Positions 48,069 through 57,685 of a stretch of DNA of 64,000 nucleotides are shown here, piece after piece. The translations under genes and the position numbers were made by a program. Location: positions 62,001-126,000 of the forward strand of contig NZ_CP029331.1 of NCBI RefSeq assembly GCF_003345255.1, written 5' to 3'. Source of the DNA: Pseudothauera hydrothermalis (GTDB lineage: Bacteria; Pseudomonadota; Gammaproteobacteria; Burkholderiales; Rhodocyclaceae). Each line of letters opens with the position of its first letter. Positions within the stretch are counted from its first letter, which is position 1. The notes below the pieces were generated by a model that saw nothing but the letters and a program-made list of their open reading frames with translations, was not told where the DNA came from and searched no databases.

Positions 48069-48847
48069 GACGGATCCTTGGTTTTGACATGCAGCCCGCA
48101 CTCTTTGGTCTGTGGATTTTCCCACCACCAGCGCCCGGCGCGGATATCTTCGCCCAGCGCGATCGCGCGGGTACAGGGGGCGCAGCCGATGCTCGGGTAG
48201 AACTGGTCGTGCAGGGCGTTGTAGGGCACCTCGTGGAGGCGGATGTAGGCCCACACCTCGGCTTCGCTCCAGTCGGCCAGCGGGTTGAGTTTCACCAGGC
48301 CGTGGGCTGTGTCGATCTCACGCACGGTCACGGTGCTGCGGGTGACCGACTGGGCGGCGCGCAGGCCGGTGATCCAGGCTGCTTTGCCGGCCAGCGCGCG
48401 GGCAAGCGGGCCCAGTTTGCGTACCTCGCAGCAGGCGCGGCGCAGCGCCACCGATTCGTAAAAGGCGTTGATGCCGTGCCGATTCACGAAGCCTTCCACC
48501 TCTGCCGCGTCAGGGAAAAAAACCTTGATTTTCAGGCCATAGCGCTGTGTCACTGCGCCCATCAGGGTGTAGGTCTCCGGCGGCAGGCGGCCGGTGTCGA
48601 GGGAAAAAATCTCGATCGGTAGCCGCTGGGTGCAGATCAGATCGGTGAGCACCATGTCTTCGGCGCCCAAGCTGTTGGCGAAGGTCAGCTCGCCGTTTGC
48701 GCCAAATTCATCGACCGCGCTGCGCAACAGTTCGAGCGCGGCCGCGGTTTTGGCGGCCACGGCATCGCGCAAGGCGTCGGTCAGTGTCGGCCGGGTGGCC
48801 GGGTTGCCGGCGGCCGGGCGGATCGGGGAGAAGGTGCTGGCAGTCAT
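48065..48847 (-). CDS. cysH: Adenosine 5'-phosphosulfate reductase CysH
   Basis: Thioredoxin-dependent reductase (260 aa) forming sulfite. The two cysteine pairs of the [4Fe-4S]-containing APS reductase type are present: Cys139-Cys140 in RRACCEVRKLGPL and Cys222/Cys225 in GCAPCTRAI; catalytic Cys250 lies in KECGLH. PAPS-specific enzymes lack the pairs. The DUF934 stop overlaps the start by four bases. Confidence 0.96.
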   Translation of the reverse strand: MTASTFSPIRPAAGNPATRPTLTDALRDAVAAKTAAALELLRSAVDEFGANGELTFANSLGAEDMVLTDLICTQRLPIEIFSLDTGRLPPETYTLMGAVTQRYGLKIKVFFPDAAEVEGFVNRHGINAFYESVALRRACCEVRKLGPLARALAGKAAWITGLRAAQSVTRSTVTVREIDTAHGLVKLNPLADWSEAEVWAYIRLHEVPYNALHDQFYPSIGCAPCTRAIALGEDIRAGRWWWENPQTKECGLHVKTKDPS

Positions 48848-49383
48848 GCTGCCACCTCGCGGCGCACACGGCGAAACAGCGGCTCACGCCGGTCTGCCGC
48901 GCCCTGGTAAGGTTCGCTGAAGTCCTCGAGGCTGGCGAGCGCGGCGCGCAACTGTTCGGTACTGTATTTGCCCGGCTGCGGTGCGATGACGTCGAAGCCG
49001 CAGCGCCTATAAAAGAAGAACTGGTCGCGCAGCACGTTGCCGATGGCGCGCAGCTCGCCGCCGTAACCCAGCCGGGTGCGCAGCAATGTGGCGATGGAAT
49101 AGCCGCGGCCATCGGTAAATTTTGGAAAATCCACCGCGATCAGCCGCAGGCGTACCAGATCCTCGGCGAGCAAGGCGGGGTCGTCGCTGCCGGCCAGCCA
49201 CACCCCCAGTTCGCCGGCCTCCAAACGCGCGGCGAGTGCCTCGCGCTGCGTCTGCCACACCGCCAGCGGCACGATCCAGCGCCCTGAAGGAACCTTGACC
49301 GCGTCCGGCGTATCGCCTTCGGTCAGGCGCAACACTTCCCAGTCGTCGGCGACAATGGCGCCGTGTTGGATGATCTCAGCCAT
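48844..49383 (-). CDS. DUF934 family protein of the cys operon
   Basis: Cytoplasmic protein (179 aa; start 49383 just inside the cysI end) of a family found between cysI and cysH in many Proteobacteria. Typical sequence: SGRWIVPLAVWQTQREAL, FPKFTDGRGYSIATLLR and ELRAIGNVLRDQFFFYRRCG. Activity is unsettled; context suggests support of sulfite reduction. It overlaps both neighbours. Confidence 0.9.
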   Translation of the reverse strand: MAEIIQHGAIVADDWEVLRLTEGDTPDAVKVPSGRWIVPLAVWQTQREALAARLEAGELGVWLAGSDDPALLAEDLVRLRLIAVDFPKFTDGRGYSIATLLRTRLGYGGELRAIGNVLRDQFFFYRRCGFDVIAPQPGKYSTEQLRAALASLEDFSEPYQGAADRREPLFRRVRREVAA

Positions 49384-51070
49384 TGGCCACTTTCCTTTGT
49401 TGATCCTGGCGCGCCGCGCGGTCGGCATACACCCGGGTCTTGAATGGCTCCACGCCGACGCGGCGCACAGTGTCGATGAAGCGCTCATCGGCGTGGCGCA
49501 GTTCCACAAAGACGGCGATCAGCGATTCGACCACATCTGGCATCTCGTGTGCCGCAAAAGACGGTCCGATGACCTTGCCCAGCGCGGTGTGGTTGCCCTG
49601 GTCGCCGCCGATGGTGACCTGGTACCACTCCTCGCCGTTCTTATCGACCCCGAGCACACCGATGTGGCCGACGTGGTGATGGCCGCAGGCGTTCATGCAG
49701 CCGGAGATATTGAGTTCGATCTCGCCGATGTCGAAAAGGTAGTCCAGGTCGTCGAAACGGGCCTGGATGGCGTTGGCGATCGGGATCGACTTGGCGTTGG
49801 CGAGATTGCAGAAGTCTCCGCCGGGACAGGCGATGATGTCGGTGAGCAGGCCGATGTTGGGCGTGGCCAGGCGTGCGTCGCGTAGTTGCTGCCATAGTTC
49901 GAAAAGATCCGACTGACGCACGTCGGCCAGCACCAGGTTCTGCTCGTGGGTCACGCGAACTTCACCAAAGCTGTAGCGCTCGGCCAGTTCGGCCACGCGG
50001 TCGAGCTGTTCGGCGGTGATGTCGCCGGGGGCTACGCCGGTGGCTTTGAGCGACAGCACCACGCTGGCGTAGCCCGGGCGCTTGTGTGCGCGCACATTGC
50101 GCTTGGCCCAGGCGGCAAAGGGTTTGTTTTCCGCCTTTTTCGCTTCGTACCCGGCATCGCTGGCCGGCAGCGTGGCGTATTCGGGATCGACGAAGTGCCG
50201 CGCCACACGCGCCACTTCCGCTTCGGTGAGGGTCGCCGGGCCGTCTTTGAGGTGGGCGAACTCAGCCTCCACCTGACGGCGGAATTCCTCGATGCCCAAG
50301 GCTTTGACCAGGATCTTGATACGCGCTTTATAAAGATTGTCGCGCCGGCCGTGCAGGTTATAGACCCGCAAAATGGCCTCGCAATAGGACAGGATGTGCG
50401 GCCACGGTACGAAGGCGGCGATTTCCTCGCCGATGATCGGCGTGCGCCCCAAGCCGCCGCCGACCAGGACCCGAAAACCGATGTCGCCGGCCTGGTTGCG
50501 CTTGAGGTCGAGTCCAATGTCGTGCACCTGGATCACCGCGCGGTCCTCGGCCGCGCCATTGACCGCGATCTTGAACTTGCGCGGCAAAAAGGCGAATTCC
50601 GGATGAAAAGTGCTCCACTGGCGCACCAGCTCGGCCCATGGACGCGGGTCGGTGTGCTCGTCGCCGGCCACGCCGGCAAAGGGGTCGGAGGTGACGTTGC
50701 GGATGCAGTTGCCCGAGGTTTGAATGGCGTGCATCTGGACGGTGGCCAGCTCGGCGAGAATCTCCGGAACATCTTCCAGCCGCGGCCAGTTGAACTGAAT
50801 GTTCTGGCGGGTGGTGAAGTGGGCATAGCCGCGGTCATAGGTGCGCGCGATGTGCGCGAGTTTGCGCACTTGGGCGGCACGCAGGTTGCCGTAGGGGATG
50901 GCTACGCGCAGCATCGGCGCGTGGCGTTGGATATACAAACCGTTTTGCAGGCGCAGCGGGCGAAACTCGTCGTCGGAGAGTTCGCCGGCCAGATAACGGC
51001 GCGTCTGGTCGCGGAACTGGGCGACACGTTCGTCTACCAGACGTTGATCGTAATGGTCGTACTGATACAT
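49376..51070 (-). CDS. cysI: Assimilatory sulfite reductase hemoprotein CysI
   Basis: Siroheme/[4Fe-4S] enzyme (564 aa) reducing sulfite to sulfide. Two nitrite/sulfite reductase halves are visible. The N-terminal one carries FTTRQNIQFNWPRLEDVPEI and SGNCIRNVTSDP. The cluster cysteines are in CPGGDFCNLANAKS and NISGCMNACGHHHVGHIG. Start at 51070. No flavoprotein (CysJ) gene is adjacent, so the electron donor must be elsewhere. First gene of the cys operon, divergent from cysB. Confidence 0.95.
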   Translation of the reverse strand: MYQYDHYDQRLVDERVAQFRDQTRRYLAGELSDDEFRPLRLQNGLYIQRHAPMLRVAIPYGNLRAAQVRKLAHIARTYDRGYAHFTTRQNIQFNWPRLEDVPEILAELATVQMHAIQTSGNCIRNVTSDPFAGVAGDEHTDPRPWAELVRQWSTFHPEFAFLPRKFKIAVNGAAEDRAVIQVHDIGLDLKRNQAGDIGFRVLVGGGLGRTPIIGEEIAAFVPWPHILSYCEAILRVYNLHGRRDNLYKARIKILVKALGIEEFRRQVEAEFAHLKDGPATLTEAEVARVARHFVDPEYATLPASDAGYEAKKAENKPFAAWAKRNVRAHKRPGYASVVLSLKATGVAPGDITAEQLDRVAELAERYSFGEVRVTHEQNLVLADVRQSDLFELWQQLRDARLATPNIGLLTDIIACPGGDFCNLANAKSIPIANAIQARFDDLDYLFDIGEIELNISGCMNACGHHHVGHIGVLGVDKNGEEWYQVTIGGDQGNHTALGKVIGPSFAAHEMPDVVESLIAVFVELRHADERFIDTVRRVGVEPFKTRVYADRAARQDQQRKVANG

Positions 51071-51162
51071 CGCGGCTCTCTGTGTGTCCGGCCGGCGCCG
51101 GGGCTCGGGGAGGGTGCCTCGCATCCTAAATCGAGGCGATAGGTGCGAGAAGTTGTTTTGCG

Positions 51163-51173
51163 TTAGACTCTAA
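51163..51173. promoter_or_regulatory. Palindrome in the cysI/cysB divergent region
   Basis: TTAGACTCTAA is a perfect 11-base palindrome 45 bases before the cysB ATG, within an A+T-rich stretch (51150-51190). CysB sites are long and loosely conserved, so assigning this as a CysB site is an inference from position. Confidence 0.35.
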
Positions 51174-51217
51174 GAACTATTGGTTATTTGTAGTGGCCGG
51201 TGTCCGCCGGAAAAACA

Positions 51218-52159
51218 ATGAACCTGCAACAACTGCGCTATGTGCATGAAGTCGCTCGCCATGGGCTCAACGTCTCCGAGGCGGCCGAGGCGCTCTTTAC
51301 CTCTCAGCCCGGTGTGTCCAAGCAGATTCGTCAGCTCGAAGCCGAGCTCGGGGTAGACATCTTCGTGCGCCATGGCAAGCGCCTGGTGGAGATCACCGCG
51401 CCGGGCCGTGCGGTGCTGGAAATCGTCGGCCGCATTTTGCGCGACATGGAAAACCTGCGCCAGGTCGGCGAAGAGTTCAGTAACGAAGCCGCCGGCCGCC
51501 TGTCGATTGCCACCACCCATACCCAGGCGCGTTACGCCTTGCCCCGGGTGGTGCGCGACTTCATGCAGCGTTATCCACAGGTCAAGCTCGAACTGCATCA
51601 GGGCAACCCCCGCCAGGTCTGTGAGATGGTGCTTTCCGGCGAGGCCGATATCGCCATTGCCACCGAGGCCATCGCCGAGTTCGATGAACTGGTGACACTG
51701 CCCTGCCATCAATGGAACCGTTGTATCGTTGCGCCGCTGCGCCACCCCATCTTGCAAGTCAGCCCCTTGACCCTGGAGGAGATCGCGCGCTGGCCGATCG
51801 TCACCTATGACTTTGCTTTCACCGGGCGTAACCTGATCAATAAAGCCTTTCTCGGCCGCGGTCTGAAGCCCAACGTGGTGCTCACCGCGATCGATTCGGA
51901 TGTGATCAAGACTTATGTAGGCATGGGCTTGGGCATCGGCATTTTGGCGCGCATGGCCTACGATCCGGTGCTGGATAAAAATCTTGGAATGGTAGATGCC
52001 GCCCATTTGTTCGAATCCAGCACCACCCGTATCGGCATCGCACGCAAAGCCTGGCTGCGCGGTTATGTGTATGCGTTCATCGAGTTGTTCGCGCCGCAGC
52101 TCAGCCGGCGCGTGGTGGACGCGGCATTGGCTGGCGGCGGTACCGATCCGGGGCTTTGA
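51218..52159 (+). CDS. cysB: LysR-type regulator CysB
   Basis: Activator of sulfate assimilation (313 aa), expected to respond to N-acetylserine/O-acetylserine and sulfide. The start at 51218 gives NLQQLRYVHEVARHGLNVSE; the helix-turn-helix continues AAEALFTSQPGVSKQIRQLE. The ligand domain has TTHTQARYALPRVV, typical of CysB/Cbl. Divergent from the operon it should control. Confidence 0.96.
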   Translation: MNLQQLRYVHEVARHGLNVSEAAEALFTSQPGVSKQIRQLEAELGVDIFVRHGKRLVEITAPGRAVLEIVGRILRDMENLRQVGEEFSNEAAGRLSIATTHTQARYALPRVVRDFMQRYPQVKLELHQGNPRQVCEMVLSGEADIAIATEAIAEFDELVTLPCHQWNRCIVAPLRHPILQVSPLTLEEIARWPIVTYDFAFTGRNLINKAFLGRGLKPNVVLTAIDSDVIKTYVGMGLGIGILARMAYDPVLDKNLGMVDAAHLFESSTTRIGIARKAWLRGYVYAFIELFAPQLSRRVVDAALAGGGTDPGL

Positions 52160-52193
52160 ACACACAGCGCCGCCGGCGCATCCGGTGGATTTT

Positions 52194-53177
52194 TCAGCCG
52201 GGTGCCGGAGCACAGGTTGCGAGCAAGCCGTCATCGCCGGTGGCCAGGGCCAGCATCAACACGATGCGCGCCTGCAGCGCGGAACGAAAGCCGGCGGCGG
52301 TCAGAGGACCGGGCTGCGCGCGCGCGGTGACCGGTCCGTGCAGGACGCGGCTGGCGCGCACCAGCCGCACTGCCGCGTCGGCTGCACGGGCTACGGCCGG
52401 CAGCCAGGCATCCGGCAGGCTGCCGTTGCCGGGCAGGGCCAGGACCACGCCGGCCACACCGGCTTCCCGCAGTAGATCGAGTAGGCGCGGATCGGCGCCG
52501 GCGCCGATATGCAGCACCTCCACCCAGGGCAGCGTGTCGATGTGCTCCAGCGCGCCACGCGCAAGCACTGCGGCCGGCGCCATCGGCCCGCCGCGCAGCC
52601 GCACTGGCGGTGAGGCCAGTCCAAGCGGGCCACCCAGCGGCGCACAGAAGGCCGCCGGACGGATGGTATGGCACTTGGCGAAGTCGGCGGCGTCGAACAC
52701 CTCCCCGCCGACCGCGATCAGCACCCCCGGGCCGTGAAATGCGGGGCAACAGGCCACCTGCACCGCCTCCCAGAGATTCATCGGCCCGTCGGCCGACAAA
52801 GCGGTGGCCGGACGCATCGCCGCGGTCATTACCACCGGTTTGTCGCCGTGCAGCACCAGATGCAGAAACCAGGCGGTTTCTTCCAAGGTGTCGGTGCCGT
52901 GGGTGATGACGATGCCGTCGATTGTCGGGTCGTCACGCAGGGTCTGGACACGGTGGGCAAGCCGCAGCCAATGCCCAGGGGCGATGTCTTTGCTGTCGAG
53001 ATTGAACGCCTGTTCGGCGCGGATGTCGGCCTGTTCGCCCAGTTGCGGCACCGCGGCGAGCAGTTGGGTGGCATCCAGGCTGCCGGCGGTATAGCCGGTG
53101 ATGTCGGTGGCTGCCGCGGCCGTCCCGGCAATCGTGCCGCCAGTGGCAATCAGCGCAATGCGTGGGCGGTGCCGCAT
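52194..53177 (-). CDS. L-asparaginase (type I/II family)
   Basis: Hydrolyses asparagine to aspartate and ammonia (327 aa). The first catalytic threonine motif is ATGGTIAG (about residues 11-18), and the second is DGIVITHGTDTLEETA. The start at 53177 leaves no room for a signal peptide, so it is probably cytoplasmic. It lies 26 bases after aspA in the same direction: together they convert Asn to fumarate and two ammonia. Confidence 0.93.
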   Translation of the reverse strand: MRHRPRIALIATGGTIAGTAAAATDITGYTAGSLDATQLLAAVPQLGEQADIRAEQAFNLDSKDIAPGHWLRLAHRVQTLRDDPTIDGIVITHGTDTLEETAWFLHLVLHGDKPVVMTAAMRPATALSADGPMNLWEAVQVACCPAFHGPGVLIAVGGEVFDAADFAKCHTIRPAAFCAPLGGPLGLASPPVRLRGGPMAPAAVLARGALEHIDTLPWVEVLHIGAGADPRLLDLLREAGVAGVVLALPGNGSLPDAWLPAVARAADAAVRLVRASRVLHGPVTARAQPGPLTAAGFRSALQARIVLMLALATGDDGLLATCAPAPG

Positions 53178-53203
53178 CGAGGCGTTCTCCCGGTGGCCGC
53201 CGG

Positions 53204-54607
<1,404 letters not shown>

Positions 54608-54710
54608 GCGTGTTCTCCTTGGGTGGGGGCACGGCGAGCGTGTCGATCGTTGTCCGCGCACCGGTCGATGCCCGAGCGGGCAGTGCCCGTGCGGCTTGGC
54701 CCCAGTTTAG

Positions 54711-54772
54711 CAGGCCGTTGGAAAACGACTGCGGCAGTCTTGCGCTTCGTGCTGCGTGTTGCAAACCGCCTG
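54711..54772. repeat. Degenerate MITE-like palindromic repeat, copy 1
   Basis: A 62-base element with imperfect ends: CAGGCCGTTGGAAAAC on the left and GTGTTGCAAACCGCCTG on the right. TTAG precedes it and TCAG follows it. It resembles the longer copy at 56625-56767 and lies directly after the stop codon of the ABC transporter gene. Confidence 0.65.
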
Positions 54773-56581
54773 TCAGCCGGTCTCCTGTTCCGCCTCCTGT
54801 TGTTGCAGGGCCCACATTCGCGCGTAATGGCCGCCGCGGGCGAGCAGTGCGGCGTGGGTGCCGCGCTCGACGATGCGGCCTTGGTCGAGCACGATGATCT
54901 CGTCGGCGTTCATCACCGTAGAGAGGCGATGTGCGATGACCAGCGCGGTACGCCCGGCCGCGGCGCGTTCGAGTTGCGCCTGGATGGCTTTTTCGGTTTT
55001 GGAATCGAGCGCCGAGGTGGCTTCGTCGAAGATCAGGATGGAGGGGTTCTTCAGCAGCGCACGGGCGATGGCCACGCGCTGCTTTTCGCCACCGGAGAGC
55101 TTGAGCCCGCGCTCGCCCACCCGGGTGTCGAAACCGTCCGGCAGGCGGGCGATGAAGTCGGTGAGCTGGGCGGCGTCCGCGGCGGCCTCCACTTCCTGGC
55201 GCGAGGCGCCGGGGCGACCGTACTGGATGTTGTAGAGCAAGGTGTCGTTGAACAGTACCGTGTCCTGCGGCACGATGCCGATGGCCGCGCGCAGGCTGGA
55301 TTGGGTGAGGCTGCGGATATCCTGGCCGTTTATCTTGATTGCGCCGGCTTGCACGTCATAGAAGCGGTAGAGCAGCCGCGCCAGCGTGGATTTGCCCGAG
55401 CCGGAATGGCCGACCACCGCCACGGTGGCGCCGGCCGGCACCTCGAAATCGACCCCGTGCAAAATCGGGCGTTTGGGGTCGTAGGCAAAATGAACCGCCT
55501 CGAAACGGATGGTCGCCGGACCGCTCGGCAGTGCGCGTGCATCCGGCGCGTCGGCCACTTCCTGGTTGACCTGCAACAGCCCGAACATGCGTTCGATGTC
55601 GGTCAGTGCCTGGCGCAGTTCGCGGTACATCACGCCCAGGAAGTTGAGCGGGATGGACAGTTGCAACATGAAGGCGTTGACCAGCACGATGTCGCCCACG
55701 GTCATGCTGCCTGCGGCCACCCGGATGGCGGCCTGCCACATCATGGCGGTGACGCCGACAGCAATGATCACCGCCTGGCCAAGGTTGAGCAGCGATAGCG
55801 ACTGTTGGTTGACGGTCTGAGCCTGGATCCACTTTTGCAACTGCTCGTCGTAGCGCGCGGCTTCAAAATCTTCATTGTTGAAGTATTTCACCGTCTCGAA
55901 GTTGAGCAGGCTGTCGATGGCGCGCGCATGGGCCGCCGAATCCAACTCGTTGGCGCGCCGGCGCAGGGCGTTGCGCCAGTTGGTGACTTTGACGGTGAAG
56001 GCGATGTAGGCGGCAAGCGTCACCGTGGTGATGAGCGCGAAAATGCTGTCGTATTGCACCAGCAAAATGCCGATGACCAGGCCGATCTCCACCAGCGTGG
56101 GCAGAATGGAATACAGCGTATAGCTGATCAGCGAGTTGATCGAACGGGTGCCGCGTTCGATGTCGCGGGTCAGCCCCCCGGTCTGGCGCTCCAAATGAAA
56201 ACGCAGGCTGAGCGCGTGCAGGTGACGAAAGACTTTCAGCGAAATGGCGCGTACCGCCTGCTGGGTGACCCGCACGAAGACGAATTCGCGCAGCTCGGTA
56301 AACAGCGAGCTGGAAAAGCGCAGCACCCCATAGGCCAACAGCAGCGCCGCGGGTACGACCGCGTAGGCTTGTTCGGTGCTCAGCCCCAACGCGTCGATCA
56401 GGTGTTTGAAAACGATGGGCACCGACACGTTGGCGCCTTTGGCGGCCACCAGGCAGAGCAGGGCGAACAGCACCCGGCCCTTGTAGGCCCAGAGGTAGGG
56501 GAAAAGGCTTTTCAGGGTCTGCCAGTCGCGGCGCTCGGCCGGCTCGGCAGCGGGCAGGGGAAGGGAAGCGGCGCGTCGCAT
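54773..56581 (-). CDS. Atm1/HMT1-type ABC transporter
   Basis: Half-transporter (602 aa) with six helices (about residues 30-310) and an ATPase carrying Walker A GHSGSGKSTLARLLYRF, the signature LSGGEKQRVAIARALL and Walker B LIFDEATSALD. Sequence style (FHLERQTGGLTRDIERGTRS and SLLNFETVKYFNNE) is that of the mitochondrial Atm1/HMT1 group, which exports glutathione-linked sulfur or metal conjugates. The TGA stop lies in the TCAG flanking a MITE-like repeat. Confidence 0.93.
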   Translation of the reverse strand: MRRAASLPLPAAEPAERRDWQTLKSLFPYLWAYKGRVLFALLCLVAAKGANVSVPIVFKHLIDALGLSTEQAYAVVPAALLLAYGVLRFSSSLFTELREFVFVRVTQQAVRAISLKVFRHLHALSLRFHLERQTGGLTRDIERGTRSINSLISYTLYSILPTLVEIGLVIGILLVQYDSIFALITTVTLAAYIAFTVKVTNWRNALRRRANELDSAAHARAIDSLLNFETVKYFNNEDFEAARYDEQLQKWIQAQTVNQQSLSLLNLGQAVIIAVGVTAMMWQAAIRVAAGSMTVGDIVLVNAFMLQLSIPLNFLGVMYRELRQALTDIERMFGLLQVNQEVADAPDARALPSGPATIRFEAVHFAYDPKRPILHGVDFEVPAGATVAVVGHSGSGKSTLARLLYRFYDVQAGAIKINGQDIRSLTQSSLRAAIGIVPQDTVLFNDTLLYNIQYGRPGASRQEVEAAADAAQLTDFIARLPDGFDTRVGERGLKLSGGEKQRVAIARALLKNPSILIFDEATSALDSKTEKAIQAQLERAAAGRTALVIAHRLSTVMNADEIIVLDQGRIVERGTHAALLARGGHYARMWALQQQEAEQETG

Positions 56582-56624
56582 GATTGCAATTTTAACCCGC
56601 AGCAGCGTGCGGATACGGGCTTAG

Positions 56625-56767
56625 CAGGCCGTTGAAAAACTACTGCGGTGGGCCATCTGCGGCGTTGCGCGGTGCTCGCTTCCTCGCCTATCTATTTGAT
56701 ATGTCTCGGTCGCTGCGCTCCGTGCGCCTTGCATCTGGCCATCCTCGCTACGTTTTTCAACGGCCTG
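56625..56767. repeat. MITE-like palindromic repeat, copy 2
   Basis: A 143-base element with perfect 16-base terminal inverted repeats CAGGCCGTTGAAAAAC / GTTTTTCAACGGCCTG. The inner arms are also partly complementary. It is flanked on both sides by TTAG, as if by a 4-base target duplication. It codes for nothing and probably moved with a transposase supplied elsewhere. It sits between the ABC transporter start and the HDOD gene stop. Confidence 0.8.
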
Positions 56768-57685
56768 TTAGCCCGCGGGCTGGAGCGGCGGCAAACCGAT
56801 CAGTTGCAACCACTCGCGCAACTCGACCAAAGCCTGGGCGGTCAGCGCGGCCATGTCCGCCGGCTCCAGTTCGAGCAGCGCGGCGCGAAGATAGACGATG
56901 CCGCTGGCGCCGTCTTGCTCGGGCGCGGCAACCGCCTCGGCGGCAAGACCTGCGGCCAGTTGCAGCACGCCGGCCAGGCGATATGGTCGAGAATCCGGCT
57001 TCAGGCCGCCGCCTTCGGGGTCGCACTGCCAATAGACCACATCGGCCAGCTCGGTTGGCACGCCCCAGTCGGCCAGTAGCACGGCCGACAGTTCATGGTG
57101 GTCGAAGCCGAACGCCTCTTGCTCCAACAGCTCCAGCGGCACCCCGCGCGCGGCCGCGCGCGCCAGCACCACGCCGTAGTCGTCCGGCGCGGCGGTGGCA
57201 AAAGCCAGCCGCCCGACGCCGGCCAGCAGGCCGAGCACGAAGGCTTCGCCCAGCCGGAATTCGCGGTAGCGTTCGGCCAGTTTGTCCATCAGCACCGCGG
57301 TGTAGAGAGATTCGGTCCAGAACCGGGTGTAATCGAAATGCTTGCAGCGTAGCTTTTTGTGATCGCGGATCATTGAAATGGCCAGCGCATGGGCGCGCAC
57401 CATCTGCATGCCCACGCGCACCACCGCGCGTTTGACATCCAGAGTGCGCTCGATGCCGCCAAAGCGTGCAGCGTTTGCCGCGCGCACCACAAAGCCGGTG
57501 AGCGCCGGGTCGGTCTGGATGACTCTGACCGTCTCATCGATGCTGGCATCGGGGTCGCGCGCCAATTCGATCAGGCGCAAGGCCGCGCCTTTGGGGCTGG
57601 GCAGCGCCTCGGCGTCCAAAATGAAGCGGCGGATGCGGCCGCGGGTGTCGTCGGGATTGCGCGGCGGACGGCTGAGTGAGTTCAT
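56768..57685 (-). CDS. HDOD domain protein
   Basis: Cytoplasmic signalling-type protein (305 aa) with an HDOD domain at about residues 25-220 (VRAANAARFGG, VKRAVVRVGMQMVRAHALAI, GEAFVLGLLAGVGRLAFA). Catalytic HD pairs for phosphodiesterase activity are not evident. Its ATG overlaps the stop of the DUF1631 gene by four bases. Its TAA stop is the outer TTAG flank of the MITE-like repeat. Confidence 0.88.
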   Translation of the reverse strand: MNSLSRPPRNPDDTRGRIRRFILDAEALPSPKGAALRLIELARDPDASIDETVRVIQTDPALTGFVVRAANAARFGGIERTLDVKRAVVRVGMQMVRAHALAISMIRDHKKLRCKHFDYTRFWTESLYTAVLMDKLAERYREFRLGEAFVLGLLAGVGRLAFATAAPDDYGVVLARAAARGVPLELLEQEAFGFDHHELSAVLLADWGVPTELADVVYWQCDPEGGGLKPDSRPYRLAGVLQLAAGLAAEAVAAPEQDGASGIVYLRAALLELEPADMAALTAQALVELREWLQLIGLPPLQPAG

